A stretch of 64,000 nt of DNA from Punica granatum. Lineage: Eukaryota; Streptophyta; Magnoliopsida; Myrtales; Lythraceae. The notes beneath the pieces were generated by a model. The model saw only the letters and a list, made by a program, of their open reading frames with translations. It ran no database searches and was not told the origin of the DNA. A program made the position numbers and the translations under genes. Below, piece by piece: positions 26,303 through 37,781 of this stretch; position 1 is the first letter of the stretch, and every line of letters starts with the position of its first letter. The stretch is taken from assembly GCF_007655135.1 (NCBI RefSeq), contig NC_045127.1, positions 8,317,001 through 8,381,000 on the forward strand, read 5' to 3'.

Positions 26303-27964
26303 ATGGTGGCGGCTGCTGCTGCAAAGGTCTCGTACGAGGAATGCCGTCGGAAGAGGCTGGAAGAGAATCAGAAGAGAATGGAATCCCTTAACCTCCCCCA
26401 GCTCGCTCAATCTCTCCGCAGAAGCTCTTCCCTCTCTCCCTCTCCCAGCCCCGTAACATCCTCTCTCTCTTTCTCCCACATTGTCTGCGTTAGGTTTTCT
26501 TCGTCCTGTTTTTTATGATCAGGGAACAGTTATTGAGCTTGAAGAACGATCGCTTGGACAGAATTTGTTAGGAGACAGTAGTGTGCATGTCGGATCACTC
26601 GACATAGGAAGAACCCATAGGAAATTTCTTCAATATTAAGCTCGATCTTGTTAAGTCAATAGCGTAATACTGAAACTGCATTTATCAACTCACATCGCAC
26701 GTATTGATAAATCGGCAGTGTCAACAACTGCATCTTGTTCCGAAGAAGAAAGTTGTGGTGCTTGAAATTTTGGGACACACACGATCACATTTTCTGTCCC
26801 ACCCGTGTCCCCTTCTCGATGCATAAGTACTTTTGACACGGTCCTCCGAATACTATTACTATGGTTTGACAGAATCTAATATTTCTTGGATTATTCAGAT
26901 GAAGCAGGCTAAGCCGCGGAGGACAGTTGAGAAGCAAGTTGTTGTTGTCAGGAGGTCCGGTCGGGTTGCTAACATGCCCGCTCCCGTTTACAAAGAAGTT
27001 GGTCCTTTTCTCCCCTTCATCAAGTCTCCTCCCTTCCTGCTCGGGATTCTCTAACTTTAAATTCTTTTTGCGTAGACGTTCAGCCTCCATTCTCGAGTTA
27101 CTTCCCCGTATTTTGCTCCTCGGAGATGAGGTAAAAAAAATAAATATAAAACATTGATAACTTTATGCCCTTGTGCAGGTCGTTGTGGACAGGATCAGCA
27201 CTCCAAGAAGGTACATGGTACAATTGTCTCGATAGCTGAACTTGGCATCTGGAATTTAATTAACTTCATCGAACGTCTAGAACTGATGTCTCTGAAGCAT
27301 GTTAGGATTTACAAGCGGAGGGAGCCAATAAGCATCGTATTTGCCTCAAATGAAGGTAGAGAATATGCAATAGAGAAGGCCAAGGAGCTGGAATCCACCT
27401 TACAGCTTCAGTATCCCACCTTAGTCAAGTCCATGCTTCCTTCTCACGTCTCCGGGTGTTTCTGGCTGGTAAATAACAATAGATATTTCTTATTTTCATA
27501 TCAAGGATTGGAATTCCCGTTGAAAAATGAATACTGATTTACTGAAGTGCTTCCTTCTTCTTACTTGAAAGGGTCTTCCTGTCCATTTCTGCAAGACAAG
27601 TCTCCCGAAGAATGATGGCATGATCACTTTGGTTGATGAAGAGGGAGAAGAGTTCCCAACTGTGTATTTGGCACGAAAGACGGGACTTAGCGGTGGGTGG
27701 AAAGGGTTCTCGGTGGCTCACGAACTGAATGATGGGGATGCCTTGGTTTTTCAAGTTATTCAACCCACCGTGCTGAAGGTATATCAATAAACATAACTTA
27801 AGATTTCACATCATTTGTCTCTGACTCTGAGAGATCACATGATTCTATTCTTATTAGAAGTTAAACTTTCACAACGCATCTCCAATTAATTCTTGCTCTA
27901 ATGGTTCCTTTCCCAGGTCCACATTATAAGGGTGAGCAGTTATGATGAGGGTGAAAAGTTCTAA
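26303..27964 (+). CDS. B3-domain transcription factor, copy a (At5g42700/At3g19184 type)
   Basis: This is a plant B3 DNA-binding protein, presumably nuclear. Exons: 26303-26452, 26899-26997, 27179-27210, 27306-27468, 27572-27778, 27917-27964, giving 232 residues. The N-terminal block SYEECRRKRLEENQKRMESL is the conserved start of this subfamily. The middle has a basic RRSGRVANMPAPVYKE stretch, then a segment with EGREYAIEKAKELES. The B3 domain covers about residues 130-222: LPSHVSGCFWLGLPVHFCK, then LVDEEGEEFPTVYLARKTGL, GGWKGFSVAHELNDGDALVF and a last strand VHIIRV. Translation ends in the frame YDEGEKF just after a donor-like GTGAGC. Copy b at 30006 is closely similar exon by exon. This copy has lost the C-terminal exon that follows copy b. 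A spliced 3' UTR is possible (GTAAGT near 28000, TTGCAG near 28080). Target genes are unknown. Confidence 0.88.
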
Positions 27965-28494
27965 TTGAATACGGCGTGGCTCAAATTTCAAGTGGAATGG
28001 TAAGTTCTTTCACATGATATTGGCTTAGATGTGCCCCTCTTCATTATAAGTTCCCCAGGGGATTTACATTGTATGTTGCAGGTCTTAGGTTGCCACTGGA
28101 GGTTCATCTGCTCAAGAAAGTTTCTGCTATTATCAAAGGGGAAGCATTAACAGTGATTTGGAGAATTTTGATTAGTTTGTTCATAAGTAGGCAATTCTGG
28201 CTTGTTATCAGCTTTTCAGTGGAATCATATGTTTTTGGCAGTGTACGGGTGCACATTTTGCTCTTTTTTGTTATGTATTGGCGGATGAAAATATGCCGGA
28301 AACGCCTGTTTATCTTGATGAACCAGCTTGCTCTTCATTGAACTCATCGAAAAGAATACAAAGAAATGCCCATTTATCATTATTGACCTCTCAATTTTAA
28401 TGGATGCAACCACTCTTTCATCTTCTCTGTGTCTCAGTTTTGATGTTCTTAGTATCTTGATTACATTCTAATTTGTTTTTTTTTTTTCTGATGA

Positions 28495-29660
28495 TGAATA
28501 AATTCCCTGTTTGCGGTTCTTTGTATGTTGATCACTCTTCAATTGGCCAGACAATGCCGTTTTTCTGCATTTTTATCTAGTTCGACTTATATACTTTCAA
28601 GTTTGCAGTACAGCTGGATTTACTCCCGAAATTGCTTTTCAAATCGTTCAGAAAGATTGGCAGCTAAGCACATTTTCCTAAACTTCCATCTATACCTTGA
28701 TAAAAGAAACAGCCGATGACTCTACAAAATTATGACCCAATCATTGACAGGGAAACTGTGTCCACCAAAAACAAGAACTAGTATTTCCGCAGTTTTCTTA
28801 TGTTTCAGTTGAGCGAGCGCCCCGTGAAAGGTTGCCTGGTATATTGGTGAAGGCAACTCTTTCAGTCTCGCAGATGATGTGGTGGAGGGGGCATATTTAA
28901 CCGATGCCTAAATGCTTGATTGGGAGAAAGATATGAACTTGCAGAAGAATATGCTTCCTCCATGCATGTTTTCGACAAAGCTACTATTATCACCAGAATA
29001 AGCTGGCAATTGAGGTATATGCATGGTTATTGGTTTTTTCCTCCCGGATCACTGGAAAGCTTCCTCTGTCAACCCCCGCTGTACGCTTTGTTGTTCCTGT
29101 GAACTGTTATTACCAGCTAATAACATAGTCAAGCAGAAGAGACCAGTTCGAAGAGCTTGGGATTAATCAAGTACCCAGAACGTGGATGGAAACATCACCA
29201 TTGAAATATATCACAACTCTTGCTGCCGTGTTCGGATCAGCAGAAGAGTGCCCAGCAAACCTCGACTTTTCGTCGCCTTCTGCTGAGAACCGCTGTACAA
29301 CGCCATACTCTCCCATATAACTTGGACATGTGCTCCGATCTGATACTTAAAAATATTACTGTCTGATCTCATAGAAATTTATTTAGTCTGCGCAACTTTT
29401 TCACGAAGGTGCAGGGCCGTAGATCGTGGTTGGTGTAAGGTAGATTTGCCGTAGTCATTCGTAAGTCAGCTTGTGTTAACAGAAATACTCGTGGGCATGG
29501 AGCTTAGGAAGTGCATTGCCTCTTCGAGCATTGATGCTGCATTCCGTCGGTTTGTTTTGGGTGAACTCGGATCAGTGTCCAGGGACGCAGAAACCAACAT
29601 AAACAAGAATTCGAGGTGGATTTCGTTGTAATTCCAGTATCAGACGCATACAGAATTCCA
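28495..29660 (+). pseudogene. FLDH pseudogene: intron 3 to 3' flank, 5' exons absent
   Basis: The segment starts with sequence matching FLDH intron 3 (for example CTGGATTTACTCC followed by GAAATTGCTT). It continues with a decayed exon 4: AAAGGTTGCCTGG, then GATGATGTGGTGGAGG, then GCTTCCTCCATGCATGTTTT, then ATCACTGGAAAGCTTCCTCT. It ends with a remnant of exon 5 (GAAGAGCTTGGGATTAATCA) and the 3' flank. Exons 1-3, with the nucleotide-binding and catalytic motifs, are missing. Exon 4 has frameshifts and in-frame stops, for example after the VVEG block, and most of exon 5 is deleted. It cannot encode an enzyme. It is the 5'-truncated daughter of the tandem duplication that also made two B3 genes. 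Confidence 0.85.
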
Positions 29661-30005
29661 TCAAATATGTATCATATATGAACTTTCTGGCCAAATTAGA
29701 CTTATAGATATAGAAATAGTGATTATAATAATAAGGAAATAATTCCTTTTATGGAAAAAAAAAGTATCATTAAGAGACATTTTTTTTTGTCCAATGAGAG
29801 ATGTCCACGTACGAGGTTTGAGTGGGAACTCAACGGTCAACTCGAAATTCAAACCTTTGCCCCTCTGTACATGTTCTGAAGCCCTGCTCTGCACTGTAGC
29901 GACTACTCTCCCTTCCCTCTCCATTTGCTCTGTCAAAACCTCAAGAGGAGAAGGAAGAAGAAGGCAGCAGAATCCCAAGGTTGGATCAGTTCTCGATCGA
30001 GGAAA

Positions 30006-30155
30006 ATGGTGGCTGCTGCTCCGAAGGTCTCGTACGAGGAGTGCCGTCGGAAGAGGCTGGAAGAGAACCAGAAGAGAATGGAAGCCCTCAATCTCCCCCA
30101 GCTCGCTCAGTCTCTCCGCAGAAGCTCTTCCCTCTCTCCCTCTCCCAGCCCCGTA

Positions 30156-30194
<39 letters not shown>

Positions 30195-31525
30195 CGTTGG
30201 CCCCGTAACTTCTTTGTACATGTAAAGATGCGATTTTTATCTCATCAAGGAGCAAACGTTAAGCTTGAAGAACGATCAATTTGAACAGTTTACATGTGTT
30301 AAGAGACAGAACAGGAGTGTACAATTCTGATCACACAACATAGAGGAGTCTCCAAAAGAATTTCCTGACATCACATATGTTGTCGTTGCATACTCCGTCT
30401 TATTAGCCATTGCTGAAATGCCATAGCTGCATATGTCCTGCGCTCGAAACTCAGGATGCGCACAATCACATTTTCTGTTCACTTCTTTATGATGGTTTAA
30501 TTAATGAATTCTCGGGTGCCTTGGAATGCTCAGATGAAGCAGACTAAGCCGCGGAATGTTGAGAAGCAAGTGGTGGTTGTCAGGAGGTCAGGTCGGATCG
30601 CTAACATGCCCGTGCCTGTTTACAAAGAAGTTGGTCCATTCTTCCCCTCCGAGATCTATTTCTAACCTTAGCAATCGGTTCTCCGAGTTACTTGCTAGAA
30701 GTTTGTACTTAGAACTGGAAAATGGTGTTGAAAACTTCGTGTCCTGGTGCAGGTTGTTGTGGACAGGATCAACAGTCCCAGAAGGTATGTGATGCATTTG
30801 TCTCCATACCTGAAATTAATATCCTTAGAATTTCATTTAATTCATCGATTATCAATTTTTGGATATCTGAAATCTCTTGAGTTCGTTAGGATATACACGC
30901 GGAGGGACCCATCAAACATAGTATATGCCTCAAATGAAGCTCGGGAATATGCATTAGAGCAGGCGGAGGAGCTGCAGTCCACCTTGGGACCTCAGTATCC
31001 TACCTTAGTAAAGACCATGCTTCCATCACACGTCTCCGGTGGTTTCTGGCTGGTAAATGGAATTATATATCTCCATTTTTATTTTTTGAGAGTCGGATAA
31101 TTCAGTCTGCGGGATGAATGCTGATTCTGTATTGTTCCTTAAAAGGGTCTTCCAGTCCAATTCTGCAAGACAAGTCTCCCGAAAAATGACGGCTTGATCA
31201 CCTTGGTTGATGAAGAGGGAGAAGAGTTCCCAACTGTGTATTTGGCCCGAAAGACAGGACTCAGCGGTGGGTGGAAAGGGTTCGCGGTGGCTCACGAGTT
31301 GAATGATGGTGATGCCTTGGTTTTTCAACTGATCAAACCCACCGTTCTGAAGGTATATATCATCGATGAGCTTCTTAACGTCCACGGGAGATAAGATGAT
31401 TTTATGCATAGGCTATATGCAGACTTTCACAATGGGGCACCGTTGATGAATTCTTGATTTAATGTTTCTTTTCCCAGGTTTACATCATAAGGGTGAGCAG
31501 TTACGACGAGGGCGAAAAGTTCTAA
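30006..31525 (+). CDS. B3-domain transcription factor, copy b (At5g42700/At3g19184 type)
   Basis: This is the tandem duplicate of copy a, with the same six-exon layout: 30006-30152, 30534-30629, 30753-30784, 30890-31052, 31146-31352, 31478-31525, giving 230 residues. The N-terminal block is again SYEECRRKRLEENQKRMEAL. The B3 domain reads LPSHVSGGFWLGLPVQFCK, then VDEEGEEFPTVYLARKTGLS and GFAVAHELNDGDALVF, ending VYIIRV. Residue changes between the copies are mostly conservative and both frames are open, so both are probably under constraint. In exon 6 the coding sequence runs across a strong donor (AGG|GTGAGC after 31492). Use of that donor would join in phase 0 to the separate frame at 31949-32104 and give a longer C-terminus instead of SSYDEGEKF. 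Intron 1 opens with a TC microsatellite. Function beyond DNA binding is not known to me. Confidence 0.88.
30161..30189. repeat. TC microsatellite just inside intron 1 of B3 copy b
   Basis: An almost pure TC run begins a few bases after the intron 1 donor (CCC|GTAACC). The matching site in copy a has only a short TCTCTCTC stretch, so the repeat expanded after duplication. Confidence 0.85.
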
Positions 31526-31948
31526 TTTTAACGCGGGATGCTTCGAATTTCTGATGGCATGGTATACCTTCTTTATCGTACTACCGACTTAGAGGCGACT
31601 CTTAACATTTCAAGAATCTGAGGGGCTTCACATTCTATATTGCAGATCATAGGTTGCCTTTTGAGGTTCCTCTTCTCAAGAAAGTTCCCTGCATTTACCT
31701 GAATGGAAGTGCTGATGATGTCCATTGTTTCAGAGTAATTTTGTTTATAAGTAGGCAGTCTTAGCTCGAGTCTGAGCTCATCCTTAACAATTTAGGGGAA
31801 TCATGCTAAATGCTTTCGACATTGTATGGGCGCACATTTTGCTGTTTTGTTTTGTGTTGCCCGATGAAAATGTGCTGAAAACAAAAGAGTACCAGTAGAC
31901 CTCCCAATTCTAATGGATGCATTCACTCTTCTCATCTACTCTCTTTAG

Positions 31949-32104
31949 TTCGATAGCAATTCTGCTAGCAAAAGCAATGCGAAAAAGAGTTCTGCAGGAG
32001 CTTCCAATTCCAAACAGCCTAAGGTGAAGGAGCAAAACATTCAAGTGTATTCGAGACCAGTGGAAATTCTACCATCCGAGGCTCCTGTCACTGAAAAAAG
32101 TTGA
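31949..32104 (+). CDS. Alternative C-terminal exon of B3 copy b
   Basis: After a pyrimidine-rich acceptor (CTACTCTCTTTAG) a 51-codon frame runs to TGA: FDSNSASKSNAKKSSAGASN, then KQPKVKEQNIQVYSRPVEIL and PSEAPVTEKS. The Ser/Lys-rich low-complexity tail is typical of nuclear proteins. Phase 0 fits a junction with AGG|GTGAGC at the end of exon 6 (31478-31492), giving VYIIR followed by FDSNS. No other gene is near enough to own this exon. The matching place downstream of copy a breaks off just before it (about 28440). Alternatively it is the relic of an older, now unused 3' exon. Confidence 0.55.
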   Translation, partial: FDSNSASKSNAKKSSAGASNSKQPKVKEQNIQVYSRPVEILPSEAPVTEKS

Positions 32105-32819
32105 CCCGACGATCACAAAATGGGCAGGAGAAGCTTCCATTTAAGGAGCTCATAGTTACATTATCCGACAAGCTCGTTGGGCCGTCAGGCACGCGACCAC
32201 CTTCACATATGATGAACTTCATAGTTAACCAGAGGAGGAAGTTGAACTTCCTTTTTTAAAAAAATATAGTTTAATTAAAAAATATATTTTTTTAATAAAT
32301 AAATTTTAATCTACCCTTTTATTTTACGACTTTTTTTTGGTGGAAAAAAGAAAAATAAGAAAGATTTATTTGATGTACCAAAATAATATAATAATGACCC
32401 ATCATTTAACGGTATCAGCACTTATAGTTGATGTAATGTCGTTGAGGATCTTAATGACGTGATGAAGGATCATATTACATATCCATGGACCTGCATAACG
32501 CAATTTTCTTAAGTGAGGGACTCGACTGATATAATAATGACCAATTTGATGCAATTTTGCTAATTGAGGGATTTGAATGATATAACAAGAATTAAATTGA
32601 TGTAAATTGAAAAAGTTGAGGACTTGATTGATGTAAAAAATTAATCAGGGAATAATTTGATATAACTTCATAAATTCAGGGACCAAATTACATATTTAGT
32701 CGACTTTGTAAGTTGAAAAGTTTTAAAGTCAGCTAATGATCCAACCATGTGAAATATATATCATATTTAAAGTAATATAATATATATCTTTTTTTTAGGC
32801 ATTTGTATATTAAATATAT
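32105..32819. other. AT-rich spacer with degenerate repeats
   Basis: From about 32400 to 32710 phrases such as GAGGGACTCGACTGATATAA, GAGGGATTTGAATGATATAA and GAGGACTTGATTGATGTAA recur at 50-70 base spacing, a degenerate tandem repeat resembling part of a foldback arm. No coding frame. The last nine bases (TAAATATAT, 32811-32819) are the left target duplication of the next element. Confidence 0.55.
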
Positions 32820-33611
32820 GGGTAAATTATACCGGTGGTCCAAAAGGTTTCATGAATGTTTTAAGTTGATTCAAAATATTTTTTTGATAACTTGTTGGTA
32901 CAAAAAGTTTCAAAACCGTTTCAATATAGTACATTCCGTCAAATTCTCTTAACGCCGTTAACATTTTGCTGACATGACGAGTCATATGTGTCACTTTTGA
33001 CACGTGGAACTAATCACAATGCGCCATGTCATTTAAGAGAAAATAAAATTTGAAAAAGTCTAATAAAAATACAAAAAATAATAAAAAATAGTAAAATTTA
33101 GAAAAAATAAAAAATTATTTTAAAATTTTTAAAAAACTTTAAAAAATAATTTTAAACTTTTAATTTTAAATTCAAAATTAAAATTTAAAATAATTTTTTA
33201 TTATTTTAAATTTTAATTATTTTTAAAAACATTTTAAAATAATAAAAAAATATTTTTAAATTTTTAAAAATAATTTAAAATAATTTAAAATATTTTTAAA
33301 AAAATTTAAAACTTTTTATTTTTCTAAATTTATTCTAAATTTTTACTATTTTTTTTGTATTTTTATTGGATTTTTCAAATTTTATTTTCTCTTAAATGAC
33401 GTGGCGTATTGTGATTGGTTCCATGTGTCAAAAGTAACACATAGGACGTGTTACATCAGCAAAATGTTAACGTTGTTGTTAGGGGAAATTGACGGAATAT
33501 ATTATATTGAAACGGTTTTGAAACTTTTTGTACCAACAAGTTACCAAAAAAATATTTTGAACCAACTTGAAGCATTCATGAAATCTTTTGAACTATTATT
33601 GCAATTTACCC
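32820..33611. mobile_element. Foldback (Mutator-like) element with perfect 9-bp target duplication
   Basis: The 792-base element begins GGGTAAATTATACC and ends with the complement of GGGTAAATTGCAAT. The arms pair for about 300 bases each: TTTCATGAATG, TTGGTACAAAAAGTTTCAAA, ACGCCGTTAACATTTTGCTG and ATGTCATTTAAGAGAAAATA all have inverted partners on the right. The centre is almost pure A/T. The duplication TAAATATAT lies at 32811-32819 and again at 33612-33620. Perfect 9-base duplication and long arms fit a non-autonomous Mutator-like or foldback element. It has no transposase. Confidence 0.87.

Positions 33612-33614
<3 letters not shown>

Positions 33615-33644
<30 letters not shown>
33615..33644. 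repeat. (AT)n microsatellite at the right edge of the foldback element
   Basis: A pure AT run of about 30 bases overlaps the right target duplication; the element probably inserted at the edge of an AT-rich site. Confidence 0.85.
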
Positions 33645-33648
<4 letters not shown>

Positions 33649-34743
33649 AAAGTCACTTTCGTAAACAAGATACCTATATGAGATTTTTATTCTTGTTGGA
33701 TGAACAGCACTACAAAAATTTTCATTTCGTGAGGTCTTCCTTCGCAAAATGCTAATGCCACGGTTTGTAAAGAGAAACAATCCAACAAAAAATTTCTTTC
33801 ATTACCTTTCGCTAAACTCAGATTGCTCATTCAGAGGACCCCGACTCCTCTTGTATGTGTCATTGATAGTTGGAAATCAGATCGGGCTGCTTTCTTCTTT
33901 TTTTTTTTTTTTTTTCCTTCCTCGGCTTTGTCGAACCGACATGTCGATAGAGATAAGTTCTAACGAACTGTATTTGAAACCAATCTTATTTCCGACTGGC
34001 AGTAAACTCTCCTACCATCTGAACCGACTATTAGCTACTCAGCCGTGAATCGTGATAGGTGGTGGGAGCTTGTTATCCGAAACGCTGCATTCTGGTAGGG
34101 TCCACGCGGTGGGGCTGGTAAGGAAAAAAAAGGGGAGAAGGTGCGTTTTTCGTGCCATGTCTGCTCGCGAAATTGCATAACTTACTAAAACGACTCCCCT
34201 CCCTCCCCGTCAAACAAGAAAAACGACATCCCCTTCTCTCTCTCTCTCTCTCTCTCATCTCTCCTCCGAGAGGAAGAAGGCAATGGAATATTTGCAGAAC
34301 GAGGGGATCCACGTTCCTCGGTCGCAGCAGCTCCTTCCTCCATCCCCCTTCCCCACCACCATTGCCCTCCGCGCTTGATCTCCATTCCCGACTTCTTCCT
34401 CTCCTTCACGCCGGTAAGCATATTCTTCCTCCGGCAATCCATGTCCTCCTCGCGTCGATTGCTCTTGATCGGCATCGATCCTCTCCATGTAGCAATCTGC
34501 ATTGGTTATGTTGTTGGTGATTTCAACTTTTCCAAAACTGTTGGTTTCGTTCCTGGTTATGTGCTTCGTCGTCGGAACATTATCTCGTGAACCTTTCCGT
34601 ATTTGGATGGTTGATTGGTGCGTTTTCTGTCCGTGTTTAGGATTTCTTCTGGTGGAGATCGTAAATGCTGGATTAGAGGCGCTTGGCGGAGCTCATAAGT
34701 TGATGCGAGGCTCTGAGTTATCGAGGGCGCCATTCGAGGAACG
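33645..34743 (+). other. PP2C promoter and 5' leader
   Basis: No independent gene. A CT microsatellite lies at 34231-34256. From about 34140 the sequence becomes leader-like. A good donor GTAAGCAT follows CTTCACGCCG at 34413, and an acceptor is available before the start codon, so a 5' UTR intron is likely. Minus-strand frames at 34073-34502 are shadows of the CT-rich leader. Confidence 0.5.
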
Positions 34744-37700
34744 ATGTCCATGAGGAGTGAACACCAGACGGTTCAGCTCTCGGTACTGCTCGAGCGAGAA
34801 TTGGCTAGCGAGAAGATCGGTAGGCCCGACATTGTGTACGGAGAAGCCAGCCAGAGCAAGAAGGGCGAGGACTTTACCTTAGTCAAGATCGACTGCGAGA
34901 GAGTGGTCGGCGATGCGGACTCCACGTTTTCTGTTTTCGCAGTATGTGTTCACCCACCATTCTTACACTTGATTGTATTGCACAAGCTTGAGTTTAATGT
35001 TACCGGCAATGAAGAAGATAGGAATGAAGGATTTTGTTCATGTTCTACAAAGTTCATACTTGCTAGCTCGAAGCTCTCGATTTCGTTTACCAATATCAAT
35101 ACCAGAGAGGATACTGAGACGAAAGAACTACGAACTAATTTCATTTAAAGTATTTTGATATGGGGATGTGTTTCTGTGTTTCCGTGCTATCTTCTGAGGT
35201 TTGGCATTCATCTCTGGGTCGATTTTTTTTTTCCTCCTATATAGCAGCTACTTACTTTCTCGCCTTATTGATTTTTCTAGCTATTTGATGGACATAATGG
35301 GTCTCAAGCTGCTATATACTCTCGAGAGCATCTCCTGGACAATACTATAGCAGCCATACCTCCAGACCTGGACAGGGATGAATGGGTGGCAGCACTGCCA
35401 AGGGCACTCGTTGCAGGCTTTGTTAAGACTGACAAAGATTTTCAAGAGACAGGTATTTTCAGTTACAAATGAACAGTTCAACATAGATTGGCTTGAGCAG
35501 AAAAATCATAGCTTTTTCTTGGTTTTTTTTTTTGGTTCCTGTGGTGCTAGTTCTATGTGATGACATTCATAAACTTGCGTGATTTCTCTGCAGCAAAAAC
35601 TTCAGGAACAACCGTCACCTTTGTCATTCTAGAAGGCTGGGTTATAACTGCCGCTTCTGTCGGTGATTCACGTTGCATTTTTGAATCTGCTGATGGAGAT
35701 ATCTATTATTTGTCTGCTGATCATCGGCTTGAGTGCAATGAAGAGGAGTATGTCGTTGCATCATTTTTAGTTTCATTTTCAGTTATTTAGTTGCTGTAAT
35801 GCATCTAGCCTTGGGTGAAAGTTGCCTCTTGTTAACTCCTAAAAGGTTGATGCTGAATTAGGAGGGAGCGTATCACATCAAGTGGGGGCGAAGTGGGCCG
35901 GCTAAATACAGGTGGTGGTGCAGAGGTATCATTTCTCCTCTTTTTAACATCTTTTTCAACATTTCCAAGAAAATATCAATTTCGAAAGTGAAATGGTTCT
36001 TGAAGATATTAATGTTACAGGCGAAAAGACTCACTTGTACTACCTTCAGGATCTGGCCAGATTTAGATCGGAAATGTATTGTCTTGTAGTCTACTGAAGG
36101 AATGGACTGCATATTGTTGGACTAAGTGATATGGTGAAAAAAAATTAGAAAAAGTTACATTTTCATTTATACGATAATGTAGCATTTCTAATATCGAATA
36201 TTAGATTACTACTTGACATGATTTAGTTGGAACGTGAATCTGCTTTGAATTCTATCTGTCTAACAAGCATTGGCTTCTTCATTAGATTGGTCCCTTGAGA
36301 TGTTGGCCTGGTGGATTATGTCTGTCACGGTCTATTGGGGACATGGATGTTGGGCCGTTCATTGTTCCTGTTCCTTATGTGAAGCAAGTGAAGGTTTGTC
36401 AATCATCTTCCAAATCTTTGGACTGCAGCCTCTTATATATGGGAACTTTTTTAATTGACTTAAATACGGACAGAGGGCAACTGAAGGATATGCATGACAA
36501 CTTTAGATGTTGCAAATGTGAAATCTAAAAGTTCACTCAACATTTGACTCCACTCTGAAGTCCTTTGTCCAGAAATGATGAAGATAATATTAAGTAGTTT
36601 TTATCTCGTGATTGAATCTCCCGTATTCGTGTTCTCCACCGTGCAGTTGCTGAGGTGCACTTAAGCTCCTCTTGTTATAACATGGCTGAGAATCATGCTA
36701 TGCCCAATTCGGCTTTAATAAATCTTCAGATGAATTTGAAAAGAGTAGCAGATTACAACTAGAAAGGTAGTCTAGCTTTGGTTTGGGAATTGCTATCGTT
36801 TTTATCATTAGATCAAGAGCATAATTTGTAATCTAAAAAGATATAGAAATTGCTGAAAGCTATTCTTTGATTTCTGAAAAGAAAATGCTCTGTGTGTGGA
36901 CTTATCAATACAGTATTCTGCAGATGTCTACTGCAGGTGGTCGGCTTATCATTTCGAGTGATGGTGTATGGGATGCTTTGAGTGCAGAGAAGGCTTTTGA
37001 ATGCTGTCGAGGGATGCCACCAGATGCTGCTGCTGCTCAGATTGTTAAAGTAAGGTCACAACTGATCTTTAATGCATAGATTACCTAATTAATTCCTTTT
37101 CTTTTGTAATGGTGACGACTCATATCCATAATAAGAATACGTAGCTGGCTTTTAGATTGTGCTTCTCATACTCAATTTTTCTATAACAGGAAGCTATAGA
37201 GCCAAAAGGAATTAGAGATGACACGACATGCATTGTCGTTGATGTATTACCACAGGAGAAGCCAGTTGCTCCTTTACCTCCACCCAAAAAGCAGACGAAA
37301 GGGGTTCTCAAGTCCATGTTTAAGAAAAAGACATCTGAATCGACTTCTCAGATTGATAAAGAATATGTTGAACCAGATGTCGTGGAGGAATTGTACGAGG
37401 AAGGATCGGCCATGCTTTCAGAACGGTCTGTGCCATAAAATCATCATTATCAGATGAGACTGATTCTTTTGACCTGTCGATCATACATTGCTCGCATTTA
37501 TTGTCCACTATGATCAATAGTTCACACAGCGATTGCTTATGGAATGCAGGTTAGATACGAAATACCCACTGTGCAACATGTTTAGGTTGTTCACATGTGC
37601 GGTCTGTCAGGTAGAGATGAAACCTGGAGAGGGTGTATCTATACACACCGGGTCATCTAACCCTGGAAATTCCAGACCATGGGATGGTCCTTTCCTGTGC

Positions 37701-37781
37701 TCAAGTTGCCAAGAGAGGAGAGAATTCATGGAAGGAAAAAGAGGCAAGAAATCTTTCCGACTCTTTCCCCTATTTTCATGA
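34744..37781 (+). CDS. Protein phosphatase 2C (PP2C12-like, At1g47380 type)
   Basis: This is a Mn/Mg-dependent Ser/Thr phosphatase of the plant PP2C family. Eight coding exons: 34744-34941, 35281-35452, 35594-35747, 35862-35925, 36286-36393, 36924-37049, 37190-37425, 37550-37781, giving 429 residues, about the 428 I recall for Arabidopsis PP2C12. Motifs in order: SKKGEDFTLVK, FALFDGHNGSQAA (metal-binding Asp in DGH), TSGTTVTFVILEGW, ASVGDSRCIF, LSADHRLE, GPLRCWPGGLCLSRSIGDMD, LIISSDGVWDALS and IRDDTTCIVVDVL. The C-terminal extension has a lysine-rich PPPKKQTKGVLKSMFKKK linker and then two CxxC pairs (CAVC and CSSC), a small zinc-ribbon-like end that marks this subfamily. The start at MSMRSEHQTVQLSVLLEREL matches the family. 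The short exon 4 (64 nt) is easily missed: it supplies ERITSSGGEVGRLNTGGGAE. Substrates are unknown to me. Confidence 0.95.

Noticed and set aside
28920..29102. Frame with YELAEEYASSMHVFDKATII as a short functional FLDH protein
   Set aside because: It covers only a part of exon 4, lacks the nucleotide-binding and catalytic motifs, and lies between frameshifts; treated as pseudogene.
33749..34048. 99-codon frame upstream of PP2C
   Set aside because: It crosses a long T-run (FFFFFF) and has no motif; it lies in the PP2C promoter region.
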